In this document: piece after piece, positions 49,851-63,000 of the stretch | Position numbering within the stretch: position 1 is the stretch's first letter | How the letters are laid out: the number at the start of each line of letters is the position of its first letter | Source: Sipunculus nudus | Taxonomy: Eukaryota; Annelida; Sipuncula; Golfingiida; Sipunculidae | Assembly (NCBI GenBank): GCA_026874595.1 | Contig: CM049313.1 | Span: 48,099,659 to 48,163,658, forward strand | Direction: 5' to 3' | DNA length: 64,000 nt | Program-made: the position numbers and the translations under genes | Notes under the pieces: model-generated | What the model saw: the letters and a program-made list of their open reading frames with translations, nothing else | What the model was told of the DNA's origin: nothing | Databases searched by the model: none

Positions 49851-52800
49851 TATCGATTTGGTTTCAAATAGAAACTCAGACATAGTTTCCATTGGACACT
49901 TTTTTTGGCATTTATCCTGTGGAACCCGTAGGCACTGGTGTATATTTTCAACTAGCACCTAGGGGTACTACAGTAAGACTGCTTCAATCCAGCCTGAAAT
50001 GAAGCAGCTTGAAGGTTTTAATTATTGCAACAAAATGATGAAAAAATGAAATAACAGTGTTTTAAAATCGAAAGTGTTATCGGCTGATTGAGTCTAGTAC
50101 CTGTGAATGCTAATGATGCATAGAAACATAAGCACCACAAGGTACTGGGGTTAATCGCCGAAGTTTCATCTATAATATCGTCTACTAACTGTAATGATGG
50201 TATCAAATAAGACCTGAGACGGTATTTTTTCTTCGGACATTATGTGGCAGTTATCTTGTGGAGTCCGTTATCACTGGAGCATTTTTCAATTAACATTTAG
50301 GGGTACTACAGTATGATTGCTTCAATCAAACTTAAAATGAAGCAGCATGAAGGTTTTAATAAATGTAACAAAATGATGAAAAAATAAAATGACAATGTTT
50401 TAAGATCGAAAGCCTTATCGGCTGATTGAGTCTAGTACCTGTGAATGCTAATGATGCATAGAAACATAAGCACCACAAGGTACTGGGTTAATCGCCGAAG
50501 TTTCAACTGTTTAAGCGCATTGCGACTATAATGGTGGTTTCAAATCGGAACCCAGACATAATTTCTATCGAAGCCTTTTGTGGCACTTATTTCTTGGAGC
50601 CCGAAGACACGGTTGTACTTTCAACTAGCACCTAGTGGTACAACAGTAAGATTACTTCAATCAAGCCTGAAATGAAGCAGCATGGACATTTTATTAATGT
50701 ATAAAACAAATAAATAACTAAAATTACAATGTTTTAAGATCGAAAGTGTTATCGGCTGATTGAGTCTAGTACCTGTGAATGCTAATGATGCATAGTAACA
50801 TAAGCACCACAAGGTACTGGGTTAATCGCCGAAGTTTCAACTGTTTAAACGCATTCCGACTATAATGATGGTTTCAAATCGGAACCCAGACATAATTTCT
50901 ATCGAAGCCTTTTGTGGCACTTATTTCGTGGAGCCCGAAGCCACGGATGTACTTTCAACTAGCACCTACTGGTACAACAGTAAGATTACTTCAATCAAGC
51001 CTGAAATGAAGCAGCATGGACATTTTATTAATGTATAAAACAGATAAAGAACCAAAATTACAATGTTTTAAGATCTAAAGTGTTATCGGCTGATTAAGTC
51101 TAGTACCTGTGTATGCTAATGACGCATAGAAACATAAGCACCATAAGGTACTGGGGTTAATCGCCGAAGGTTCAACAGATACAGCTTTTGCCGCCTATCG
51201 ATATGGTGTCAAATAGAAACTCTGGCATAATTTCCATTGGACAATTTTTTGGTAGTTATCCTGTGGAACCCGTAGGCACTGTTGTATATTTTCAACTAGC
51301 ACCTAGGGGTACTACAGTAAGACTGCTTCAATCCAGCCTGAAATGAAGCAGCATGAAGGTTTAAATTAATGTAACAAAATGATGAAAAAATAAAATAACA
51401 GTGTTTTAAGATCGAAAGTGTTATCGGCTGATTGAGTCCAGTGTCTGTGAATGCTAATGATGCATTGAAACATAAGAACCACAAAGTACTCGGGTTAATC
51501 GCCGAAGTCTCATCTATAATATCTTCTGCCACCTATAATAATGGTATCAAATAGCACCTGAGAAGGCATTTTAATCGAACATTTCATGGCAGTTATCTTG
51601 TGGAGCAGGTAGGCACTGGTGTATTTTTCAATTAAAACCTTGGGTTACAAAAGTAAAATTGCTTCAATCCAGCCTGAAATGAAGCAGCATGAACATTTTA
51701 TTTAATGTAAAAAACAGATAAAGAACCAAAATGACAATGTTTTAAGATCGAAAGCGTTATCGGCTGATTGAGTGTAGAACCTGTGAATGCTAATGATACA
51801 CAAAAAAATAAGCACCACAAGGTACTGGGGTTAATCGCCGAGGTTTCAACTGTTTTAGGGCATGCCGACTATAATCATGGTTTCAATTCGGAAATCAGAC
51901 ATAATTTCCATCGGAGCCTTTTGTGGCACTTATTTCGTGGAGCCGGAATCAAATGTTGTACTTTTAAACAAAGTGTTATCGGCTGATTAAGTCTAGTACC
52001 TGTGTATGCTAATGATACATAGAAACATAAGCACCATAAGGTACTGGGGTTAATCGCCGAAGATTCAACAGTTACAGCTTTTGCCGCCTATCGATATGGT
52101 GTCAAATAGAAACTCTGGCATAATTTCCATTGAACAATTTTTTGGTAGTTATCCTGTGGAACCCGTAGGCACTGTTGTATATTTTCAACTAGCACCTAGG
52201 GGTACTACAGTAAGACTGCTTCAATCCAGCCTGAAATGAAGCAGCATGAAGGTTTTAATTGTTGTAACGAAATGATGAAAAAATAAAATAACAGTGTTTT
52301 AAGATCGAAAGTGTTATCGGCTGATTGAGTCTAGTACCTGTGAATGCTAATGATGCATAGAAACATAAGCACCACAAGGTACTGGGGTTAATTGCCGAAG
52401 TTTCATCTATAATATCGTCTACTAACTGTAATGATAGTATCAAATAAGACCTTAGACGGTATTTTCTTCGGACATTATGTGGCAGTTATCTTGTGGAGTC
52501 CGTAATCACTGGAGCATTTTTCAATTAACATTTAGGGGTACTACAGTATGATTGCTTCATTCAAACTTAAAATGATGCAGCATGAAGGTTTTAATTAATG
52601 TAACAAAATGATGAAGAAATAAAATTACAATGTTTTTAGATCGAAAGTGTTATCGGCTGATTAAATCTAGTACCTGTGTATGCTAATGATGCATAGAAAC
52701 ATAAGCACCATAAGGTACTGGGGTTAATCGCCGAAGGTTCAACATTTACAGATTTTGCCGCCTCTCGCTATTGTGACAAATAGAAACTCTGACATAATTT

Positions 52801-53095
52801 CCTCGGAGCCTTTTGCGGCACTTATTTTGTGGAACCGGAAGCCACTGCTGTACTTTTAAACTAGCACCTAGGGTTACAACAGTTAGATTGCTTCAATCTA
52901 GCCTGAAGTGAAGCAGCATAAACTTTTTTTTAATGTATAAAACAGATAAAGAACCAAAATGACAATGTTTTAAGATCGAAAGCGTTATCGGCTGATTGAG
53001 TGTAGTACCTGTGTATGCTAATGATGCATAGAAACATAAGCACCATAAGGTACTGGGGTTAATCGCCGAAGGTTCAACAGTTACAGCTTCTGCCG
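49851..53095 (+). repeat. 3247-bp tandem higher-order repeat, copy 2
   Basis: It follows directly on copy 1. It ends in the A body near 53100, where CGATATGG replaces CGATTTGG. This is the most recent-looking duplication in the window. Confidence 0.92.
51759..51977 (+). repeat. Deleted E unit, 219 bp (10 of 10)
   Basis: It is exactly 3247 bp after copy 9 with the same neighbours. No deleted E follows in the last 12 kb of the window. Confidence 0.9.
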
Positions 53096-53324
53096 CCTAT
53101 CGATATGGTGTCAAATAGAAACTCTGACATAATTTCCATTGGACACTTTTTTGGCATTTATCCTGTGGAACCCGTAGGCACTGGTGTATATTTTCAACTA
53201 GCACCTAGGGGTACTACAGTTAGACTGCTTCAATCCAGCCTGAAATGAAGCAGCATGAAGGTTTTAATTGTTGTAACGAAATGCTGAAAAAATAAAATAA
53301 CAGTGTTTTAAGATCGAAAGTGTT

Positions 53325-56300
53325 ATCGGCTGATTGAGTCTAGTACCTGTGAATGCTAATGATGCATAGAAACATAAGCACCACAAGGTACTGGGGTTAA
53401 TTGCCGAAGTTTCATCTATAATATCGTCTACTAACTGTAATGATAGTATCAAATAAGACCTTAGACCGTATTTTCTTCGGACATTATGTGGCAGTTATCT
53501 TGTGGAGTCCGTAATCACTGGAGCATTTTTCAATTAACATTTAGGGGTACTACAGTATGATTGCTTCAATCAAACTTAAAATGATGCAGCATGAAGGTTT
53601 TAATTAATGTAACAAAATGATGAAAAAATAAAATTACAATGTTTTTAGATCGAAAGTGTTATCGGCTGATTAAATCTAGTACCTGTGTATGCTAATGATG
53701 CATAGAAACATAAGCACCATAAGGTACTGGGGTTAATCGCCGAAGGTTCAACAGTTACAGCTTCTGCCGCCTATCGATATGGTGTCAAATAGAAACTCTG
53801 ACATAATTTCCATTGGACACTTTTTTGGCATTTATCCTGTGGAACCCGTAGGCACTGGTGTATATTTTCAACTAGCACCTAGGGGTACTACAGTAAGACT
53901 GCTTCAATCCAGTCTGAAATGAAGCAGCATGAAGGTTTTAATTATTGTAACAAAATGATGAAAAAATAAAATAACAGTGTTTTAAGAACGAAAGTGTTAT
54001 CGGCTGATTGAGTATAGTACCTGTGAATGCTAATGATGCATAGAAACATAAGCACCACAAGGTACTGGGGTTAATCGCCGAAGTGTCATCTATAATATCG
54101 TCTACTAACTGTAAAGATGGTATCAAATTAGACCTGAGACGGTATTTTTTCTTCGGACATTATGTGGCAGTTATCTTGTGGAGTCCGTTATCACTGGAGC
54201 ATTTTTCAATTAACATTTAAGGGTACTACAGTATGATTGCTTCAATCAAACTTAAAATGAAGCAGCATGAACATTTTAAGTAATATATGGAACAGATAAA
54301 GAAACAAAATGACAATGTTTTAAGATCGAAAGACTTATCGGATGATTAAGTCTAGTACCTGTGAATGCTAATGATGCATAGAAACATAAGCACCACAAGG
54401 TACTGGGTTAATCGCCGAAGTTTCAACTGTTTAAGCGCATTCCGACTATAATGATGGTTTCAAATCGGAACCTAGACATAATTTCTATCGAAGCCTTTTG
54501 TGGCACTTATTTCGTGGAGCCCGAAGCCACGGTTGTACTTTCAACTAGCACCTGCTGGTACAACAGTAAGATTACTTCAATCAAGCCTGAAATGAAGCAG
54601 CATGGACATTTTATTAATGTATAAAACAGACAAAGAACCAAAATTACAATGTTTTAAGATCGAAATTGCTATCGGCTGATTAAGTGTAGAACCTGCGTAT
54701 GCTAATGATGCATAGAAACATAAGCACCATAAGGTACTGGGGTTAATCGCCGAAGGTTCAACAGATACACCTTTTGCCGCCTATCGATATGGTGTCAAAT
54801 AGAAACTCTGGCATAATTTCCATTGGACACTTTTTTTGGCATTTATCCTGTGGAACCCGTAGGCACTGGTGTATATTTTCAACTAGCACCTAGGGGTACT
54901 ACAGTAAGACTGCTTCAATCCAGCCTGAAATGAAGCAGCATGAAGGTTTAAATTATTGTAACAAAATGATGAAAAAATAAAATAACAGTGTTTTAAAATC
55001 GAAAGTGTTATCGGCTGATTGAGTCTAGTACCTGTGAATGCTAATGATGCATAGAAACATAAGCACCACAAGGTACTGGGTTAATTGCCGATGTTTCAAC
55101 TGTTTAAGCGCATTCCGACTATAATGATGGTTTCAAATCGGAACCAAGACAAAATTTCTATCGAAGCCTTTTGTGGCACTTATTTCGTGGAGCCCGAAGC
55201 CACGGTTGTACTTTCAACTAGCACCTTCTGTTACAACAGTAAGATTACTTCAATCAAGCCTGAAATGAAGCAGCATGGACATTTTATTAATGTATAAAAC
55301 AGATAAAGAACCAAAATGACAATGTTTTAAGATAGAAAGTGTTATCGGCTGATTAAGTGTAGTACCTGTGTATGCTAATGATGCATAAAAACATAAGCAC
55401 CATAAGGTACTGGGGTTAATCGCCGAAGGTTCAACAGATACAGCTTTTGCCGCCTATGGATATGGTGTCAAATAGAAACTCTGGCATAATTTCCATTGGA
55501 CAATATTTTGGTAGTTATCCTGTGGAACCCGTAGGCACTGTTGTATATTTTCAACTAGCACCTAGGGGTACTACAGTAAGACTGCTTCAATCCAGCCTGA
55601 AATGAAGCAGCATGAAGGTTTTAATTAATGTAACAAAATGATGAAAAAATAAAATAACAGTGTTTTAAGATCGAAAGTGTTATCGGCTGATTGAGTGTAG
55701 TACCTGTGTTTGCTAATGATGCACAGAAACATAAGCACCATAAGGTACTGGGGTTAATCGCCGAAGGTTCAACAGTTACAGCTTCTGCCGCCTATCGATA
55801 TGGTGTCAAATAGAAACTCAGACATAATTTCCATTGGACACTTTTTTTGGCATTTATCCTGTGGAACCCGTAGGCACTGGTGTATATTTTCAACTAGCAC
55901 CTAGGGGTACTACAGTAAGACTACTTCAATCCAGCCTGAAATGAAGCAGCATGAAGGTTTTAATTATTGCAACAAAATGATGAAAAAATGAAATAACAGT
56001 GTTTTAGGATCGAGTGTGTTATCGGCTGATTGAGTCTAGTACCTGTGAATGCTAATGATGCATAGAAACATAAGCACCACAAGGTACTGGGGTTAATCGC
56101 CGAAGTTTCATCTATAATATCGTCTACTAACTGTAATGATGGTATCAAATAAGACCTGAGACGGTATTTTTTCTTCGGACATTATGTGGCAGTTATCTTG
56201 TGGAGTCCGTTATCACTGGAGCATTTTTCAATTAACATTTAGGGGTACTACAGTATGATTGCTTCAATCAAACTTAAAATGAAGCAGCATGAAGGTTTTA

Positions 56301-56692
56301 ATTAATGTAACAAAATGATGAAAAAATAAAATTACAATGTTTTAAGATCGAAAGCCTTATCGGCTGATTGAGTCTAGTACCTGTGAATTCTAATGATGCA
56401 TAGAAACATAAGCACCACAAGGTACTGGGTTAATCGCCGAAGTTTCAACTGTTTAAGCGCATTCCGACTATAATGGTGGTTTCAAATCGGAACTCAGACA
56501 TAATTTCTATCGAAGCCTTTTGTGGCACTTATTTCTTGGAGCCCGAAGCCACGGTTGTACTTTCAACTAGCACCTAGTGGTACAACAGTAAGATTACTTC
56601 AATCAAGCCTGAAATTAAGCAGCATGGACATTTTATTAATGTATAAAACAAATAAATAACTAAAATTACAATGTTTTAAGATCGAAAGTGTT
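53325..56692 (+). repeat. 3368-bp tandem higher-order repeat, copy 1 (ten monomers)
   Basis: ATCGGCTGA at 53325, 56693 and 60061 gives an exact 3368-bp period, ten full-length monomers with no deleted E. Order: B, A, B, C, A, C, A2, A, B, C. It contains the only core with CGGATGATT seen in the window (54349 and its copy). Confidence 0.92.
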
Positions 56693-59600
56693 ATCGGCTG
56701 ATTGAGTCTAGTACCTGTGAATGCTAATGATGCATAGAAACATAAGCACCACAAGGTACTGGGGTTAATTGCCGAAGTTTCATCTATAATATCGTCTACT
56801 AACTGTAATGATAGTATCAAATAAGACCTTAGACCGTATTTTCTTCGGACATTATGTGGCAGTTATCTTGTGGAGTCCGTAATTACTGGAGCATTTTTCA
56901 ATTAACATTTAGGGGTACTACAGTATGATTGCTTCAATCAAACTTAAAATGATGCAGCATGAAGGTTTTAATTAATGTAAGAAAATGATGAAAAAATAAA
57001 ATTACAATGTTTTTAGATCGAAAGTGTTATCGGCTGATTAAATCTAGTACCTGTGTATGCTAATGATGCATAGAAACATAAGCACCATAAGGTACTGGGG
57101 TTAATCGCCGAAGGTTCAACAGTTACAGCTTCTGCCGCCTATCGATATGGTGTCAAATAGAAACTCTGACATAATTTCCATTGGACACTTTTTTGGCATT
57201 TATCCTGTGGAACCCGTAGGCACTGGTGTATATTTTCAACTAGCACCTAGGGGTACTACAGTAAGACTGCTTCAATCCAGTCTGAAATGAAGCAGCATGA
57301 AGGTTTTAATTATTGTAACAAAATGATGAAAAAATAAAATAACAGTGTTTTAAGAACGAAAGTGTTATCGGCTGATTGAGTATAGTACCTGTGAATGCTA
57401 ATGATGCATAGAAACATAAGCACCACAAGGTACTGGGGTTAATCGCCGAAGTGTCATCTATAATATCGTCTACTAACTGTAAAGATGGTATCAAATTAGA
57501 CCTGAGACGGTATTTTTTCTTCGGACATTATGTGGCAGTTATCTTGTGGAGTCCGTTATCACTGGAGCATTTTTCAATTAACATTTAAGGGTACTACAGT
57601 ATGATTGCTTCAATCAAACTTAAAATGAAGCAGCATGAACATTTTAAGTAATATATGGAACAGATAAAGAAACAAAATGACAATGTTTTAAGATCGAAAG
57701 ACTCATCGGATGATTAAGTCTAGTACCTGTGAATGCTAATGATGCATAGAAACATAAGCACCACAAGGTACTGGGTTAATCGCCGAAGTTTCAACTGTTT
57801 AATCGCATTCCGACTATAATGATGGTTTCAAATCGGAACCTAGACATAATTTCTATCGAAGCCTTTTGTGGCACTTATTTCGTGGAGCCCGAAGCCACGG
57901 TTGTACTTTCAACTAGCACCTGCTGGTACAACAGTAAGATTACTTCAATCAAGCCTGAAATGAAGCAGCATGGACATTTTATTAATGTATAAAACAGACA
58001 AAGAACCAAAATTACAATGTTTTAAGATCGAAATTGCTATCGGCTGATTAAGTGTAGAACCTGCGTATGCTAATGATGCATAGAAACATAAGCACCATAA
58101 GGTACTGGGGTTAATCGCCGAAGGTTCAACAGATACACCTTTTGCCGCCTATCGATATGGTGTCAAATAGAAACTCTGGCATAATTTCCATTGGACACTT
58201 TTTTTGGCATTTATCCTGTGGAACCCGTAGGCACTGGTGTATATTTTCAACTAGCACCTAGGGGTACTACAGTAAGACTGCTTCAATCCAGCCTGAAATG
58301 AAGCAGCATGAAGGTTTAAATTATTGTAACAAAATGATGAAAAAATAAAATAACAGTGTTTTAAAATCGAAAGTGTTATCGGCTGATTGAGTCTAGTACC
58401 TGTGAATGCTAATGATGCATAGAAACATAAGCACCACAAGGTACTGGGTTAATTGCCGATGTTTCAACTGTTTAAGCGCATTCCGACTATAATGATGGTT
58501 TCAAATCGGAACCAAGACAAAATTTCTATCGAAGCCTTTTGTGGCACTTATTTCGTGGAGCCCGAAGCCACGGTTGTACTTTCAACTAGCACCTTCTGCT
58601 ACAACAGTAAGATTACTTCAATCAAGCCTGAAATGAAGCAGCATGGACATTTTATTAATGTATAAAACAGATAAAGAACCAAAATGACAATGTTTTAAGA
58701 TAGAAAGTGTTATCGGCTGATTAAGTGTAGTACCTGTGTATGCTAATGATGCATAAAAACATAAGCACCATAAGGTACTGGGGTTAATCGCCGAAGGTTC
58801 AACAGATACAGCTTTTGCCGCCTATGGATATGGTGTCAAATAGAAACTCTGGCATAATTTCCATTGGACAATATTTTGGTAGTTATCCTGTGGAACCCGT
58901 AGGCACTGTTGTATATTTTCAACTAGCACCTAGGGGTACTACAGTAAGACTGCTTCAATCCAGCCTGAAATGAAGCAGCATGAAGGTTTTAATTAATGTA
59001 ACAAAATGATGAAAAAATAAAATAACAGTGTTTTAAGATCGAAAGTGTTATCGGCTGATTGAGTGTAGTACCTGTGTTTGCTAATGATGCACAGAAACAT
59101 AAGCACCATAAGGTACTGGGGTTAATCGCCGAAGGTTCAACAGTTACAGCTTCTGCCGCCTATCGATATGGTGTCAAATAGAAACTCAGACATAATTTCC
59201 ATTGGACACTTTTTTTGGCATTTATCCTGTGGAACCCGTAGGCACTGGTGTATATTTTCAACTAGCACCTAGGGGTACTACAGTAAGACTACTTCAATCC
59301 AGCCTGAAATGAAGCAGCATGAAGGTTTTAATTATTGCAACAAAATGATGAAAAAATGAAATAACAGTGTTTTAGGATCGAGTGTGTTATCGGCTGATTG
59401 AGTCTAGTACCTGTGAATGCTAATGATGCATAGAAACATAAGCACCACAAGGTACTGGGGTTAATCGCCGAAGTTTCATCTATAATATCGTCTACTAACT
59501 GTAATGATGGTATCAAATAAGACCTGAGACGGTATTTTTTCTTCGGACATTATGTGGCAGTTATCTTGTGGAGTCCGTTATCACTGGAGCATTTTTCAAT

Positions 59601-60060
59601 TAACATTTAGGGGTACTACAGTATGATTGCTTCAATCAAACTTAAAATGAAGCAGCATGAAGGTTTTAATTAATGTAACAAAATGATGAAAAAATAAAAT
59701 TACAATGTTTTAAGATCGAAAGCCTTATCGGCTGATTGAGTCTAGTACCTGTGAATGCTAATGATGCATAGAAACATAAGCACCACAAGGTACTGGGTTA
59801 ATCGCCGAAGTTTCAACTGTTTAAGCGCATTCCGACTATAATGGTGGTTTCAAATCGGAACTCAGACATAATTTCTATCGAAGCCTTTTGTGGCACTTAT
59901 TTCTTGGAGCCCGAAGCCACGGTTGTACTTTCAACTAGCACCTAGTGGTACAACAGTAAGATTACTTCAATCAAGCCTGAAATTAAGCAGCATGGACATT
60001 TTATTAATGTATAAAACAAATAAATAACTAAAATTACAATGTTTTAAGATCGAAAGTGTT
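56693..60060 (+). repeat. 3368-bp tandem higher-order repeat, copy 2
   Basis: It is shifted 3368 bp from copy 1. I noted six substitutions: AATTACTGG, AAGAAAATG, GACTCATCGG, TTTAATCGC and TTCTGCTAC here, and GAATTCTAATG at 56387 in copy 1. The join at 56.69 kb fuses a C tail (AAATAAATAACTAAAATTAC) to a B unit inside the conserved core. Confidence 0.92.
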
Positions 60061-63000
60061 ATCGGCTGATTGAGTCTAGTACCTGTGAATGCTAATGATG
60101 CATAGTAACATAAGCACCACAAGGTACTGGGTTAATCGCCGAAGTTTCAACTGTTTAAGCGCATTCCGACTATAATGATGGTTTCAAATCGGAACCCAGA
60201 CATAATTTCTATCGAAGCCTTTTGTGGCACTTATTTCGTGGAGCCCGAAGCCACGGTTGTACTTTCAACTAGCACCTACTGGTACAACAGTAAGATTACT
60301 TCAATCAAGCCTGAAATGAAGCAGCATGGACATTTTATTAATGTATAAAACAGATAAAGAACCAAAATTACAATGTTTTAAGATCTAAAGTGTTATCGGC
60401 TGATTAAGTCTAGTACCTGTGTATGCTAATGACGCATAGAAACATAAGCACCATAAGGTACTGGGGTTAATCGCCGAAGGTTCAACAGATACAGCTTTTG
60501 CCGCCTATCGATATGGTGTCAAATAGAAACTCTGGCATAATTTCCATTGAACAATTTTTTGGTAGTTATCCTGTGGAACCCGTAGGCACTGTTGTATATT
60601 TTCAACTAGCACCTAGGGGTACTACAGTAAGACTGCTTCAATCCAGCCTGAAATGAAGCAGCATGAAGGTTTTAATTGTTGTAACGAAATGATGAAAAAA
60701 TAAAATAACAGTGTTTTAAGATCGAAAGTGTTATCGGCTGATTGAGTCTAGTACCTGTGAATGCTAATGATGCATAGAAACATAAGCACCACAAGGTACT
60801 GGGGTTAATTGCCGAAGTGTCATCTATAATATCGTCTACTAACTGTAATGATAGTATCAAATAAGACCTTAGACGGTATTTTCTTCGGACATTATGTGGC
60901 AGTTATCTTGTGGAGTCCGTAATCACTGGAGCATTTTTCAATTAACATTTAGGGGTACTACAATATGATTGCTTCAATCAAACTTAAAATGATGCAGCAT
61001 GAAGGTTTTAATTAATGTAACAAAATGATGAAAAAATAAAATTACAATGTTTTAAGATCGAAAGTGTTATCGGCTGATTAAGTCTAGTACCTGTGTATGC
61101 TAATGATGCATAGAAACATAAGCACCATAAGGTCCTGGGGTTAATCGCCGAAGGTTCAACATTTACAGATTTTGCCGCCTCTCGCCATTGTGACAAATAG
61201 AAACTCTGACATAATTTCCTCGGAGCCTTTTGCGGCACTTATTTTGTGGAACCGGAAGCCACTGCTGTACTTTTAAACTAGCACCTAGGGTTACAACAGT
61301 TATATTGCTTCAATCTAGCCTGAAGTGAAGCAGCATGAACTTTTTTTTAATGTATAAAACAGATAAAGATCCAAAATGACAATGTTTTAAGATCGAAAGC
61401 GTTATCGGCTGATTGAGTGTAGTACCTGTGTATGCTAATGATGCATAGAAACATAAGCACCATAAGGTACTGGGGTTAATCGCCGAAGGTTCAACAGTTA
61501 CAGCTTCTGCCGCCTATCGATATGGTGTCAAATAGAAACTCTGACATAATTTCCATTGGACACTTTTTTGGCATTTATCCTGTGTAACCCGTAGGCACTG
61601 GTGTATATTTTCAACTAGCACCTAGGGGTACTACAGTTAGACTGCTTTAATCCAGCCTGAAATGAAGCAGCATGAAGGTTTTAATTATTGTAACAAAATG
61701 ATGAAAAAATAAAATAACAGTGTTTTAAGAACGAAAGTGTTATCGGCTCATTGAGTCTAGTACCTGTGAATGCTAATGATGCATAGAAACATAAGCACCA
61801 CAAGGTACTGGGGTTAATCGCCGAAGTGTCATCTATAATATCGTCTACTAACTGTAAAGATGGTATCAAATTAGACCTGAGACGGTATTTTTTCTTCGGA
61901 CATTATGTGGCAGTTATGTTGTGGAGTCCGTTATCACTGGAGCATTTTTCAATTAACATTTAGGGGTACTACAGTATGATTGCTTCAATCAAACTTAAAA
62001 TGAAGCAGCATGAAGGTTTTAATAAATGTAACAAAATGATGAAAAAATAAAATTACAATGTTTTAAGATCGAAAGCCTTATCGGCTGATTGAGTCTAGTA
62101 CCTGTGAATGCTAATGATGCATAGAAACATAAGCACCACAAGGTACTGGGTTAATCGCCGAAGTTTCAACTGTTTAAGCGCATTCCGACTATAATGATGG
62201 TTTCAAATCGGAACCTAGACATAATTTCTATCGAAGCCTTTTGTGGCACTTATTTCGTGGAGCCCGAAGCCACGGTTGTACTTTCAACTAGCACCTGCTG
62301 GTACAACAGTAAGATTACTTCAATCAAGCCTGAAATGAAGCAGCATGGACATTTTATTAATGTATAAAACTGATAAAGAACCAAAATGACAATGTTTTAA
62401 GATAGAAAGTGTTATCGGCTGATTAAGTGTAGAACCTGTGTATGCTAATGATGCATAAAAACATAAGCACCATAAGGTACTGGGGTTAATCGCCGAAGGT
62501 TCAACAGATACACCTTTTGCCGCCTATCGATATGGTGTCAAATAGAAACTCTGGCATAATTTCCATTGGACAATTTTTTGGTAGTTATCCTGTGGAACCC
62601 GTAGGCACTGTTGTATATTTTCAAATAGCACTTAGGGGTACTACAGTAAGACTGCTTCAATCCAGCCTGAAATGAAGCAGCATGAAGGTTTTAATTAATG
62701 TAACAAAATGATGAAAAAATAAAATAACAGTGTTTTAAGATCGAAAGTGTTATCGGCTGATTGAGTGTAGTACCTGTGTTTGCTAATGATGCATAGAAAC
62801 ATAAGCACCATAAGGTACTGGGGTTAATCGCCGAAGGTTCAACAGTTACAGCTTCTGCCGCCTATCGATATGGTGTCAAATAGAAACTCAGACATAATTT
62901 CCATTGGACACTTTTTTGGCATTTATCCTGTGGAACCCGTAGGCACTGGTGTATATTTTCAACTAGCACCTAGGGGTACTACAGTAAGACTTGCTTCAAT

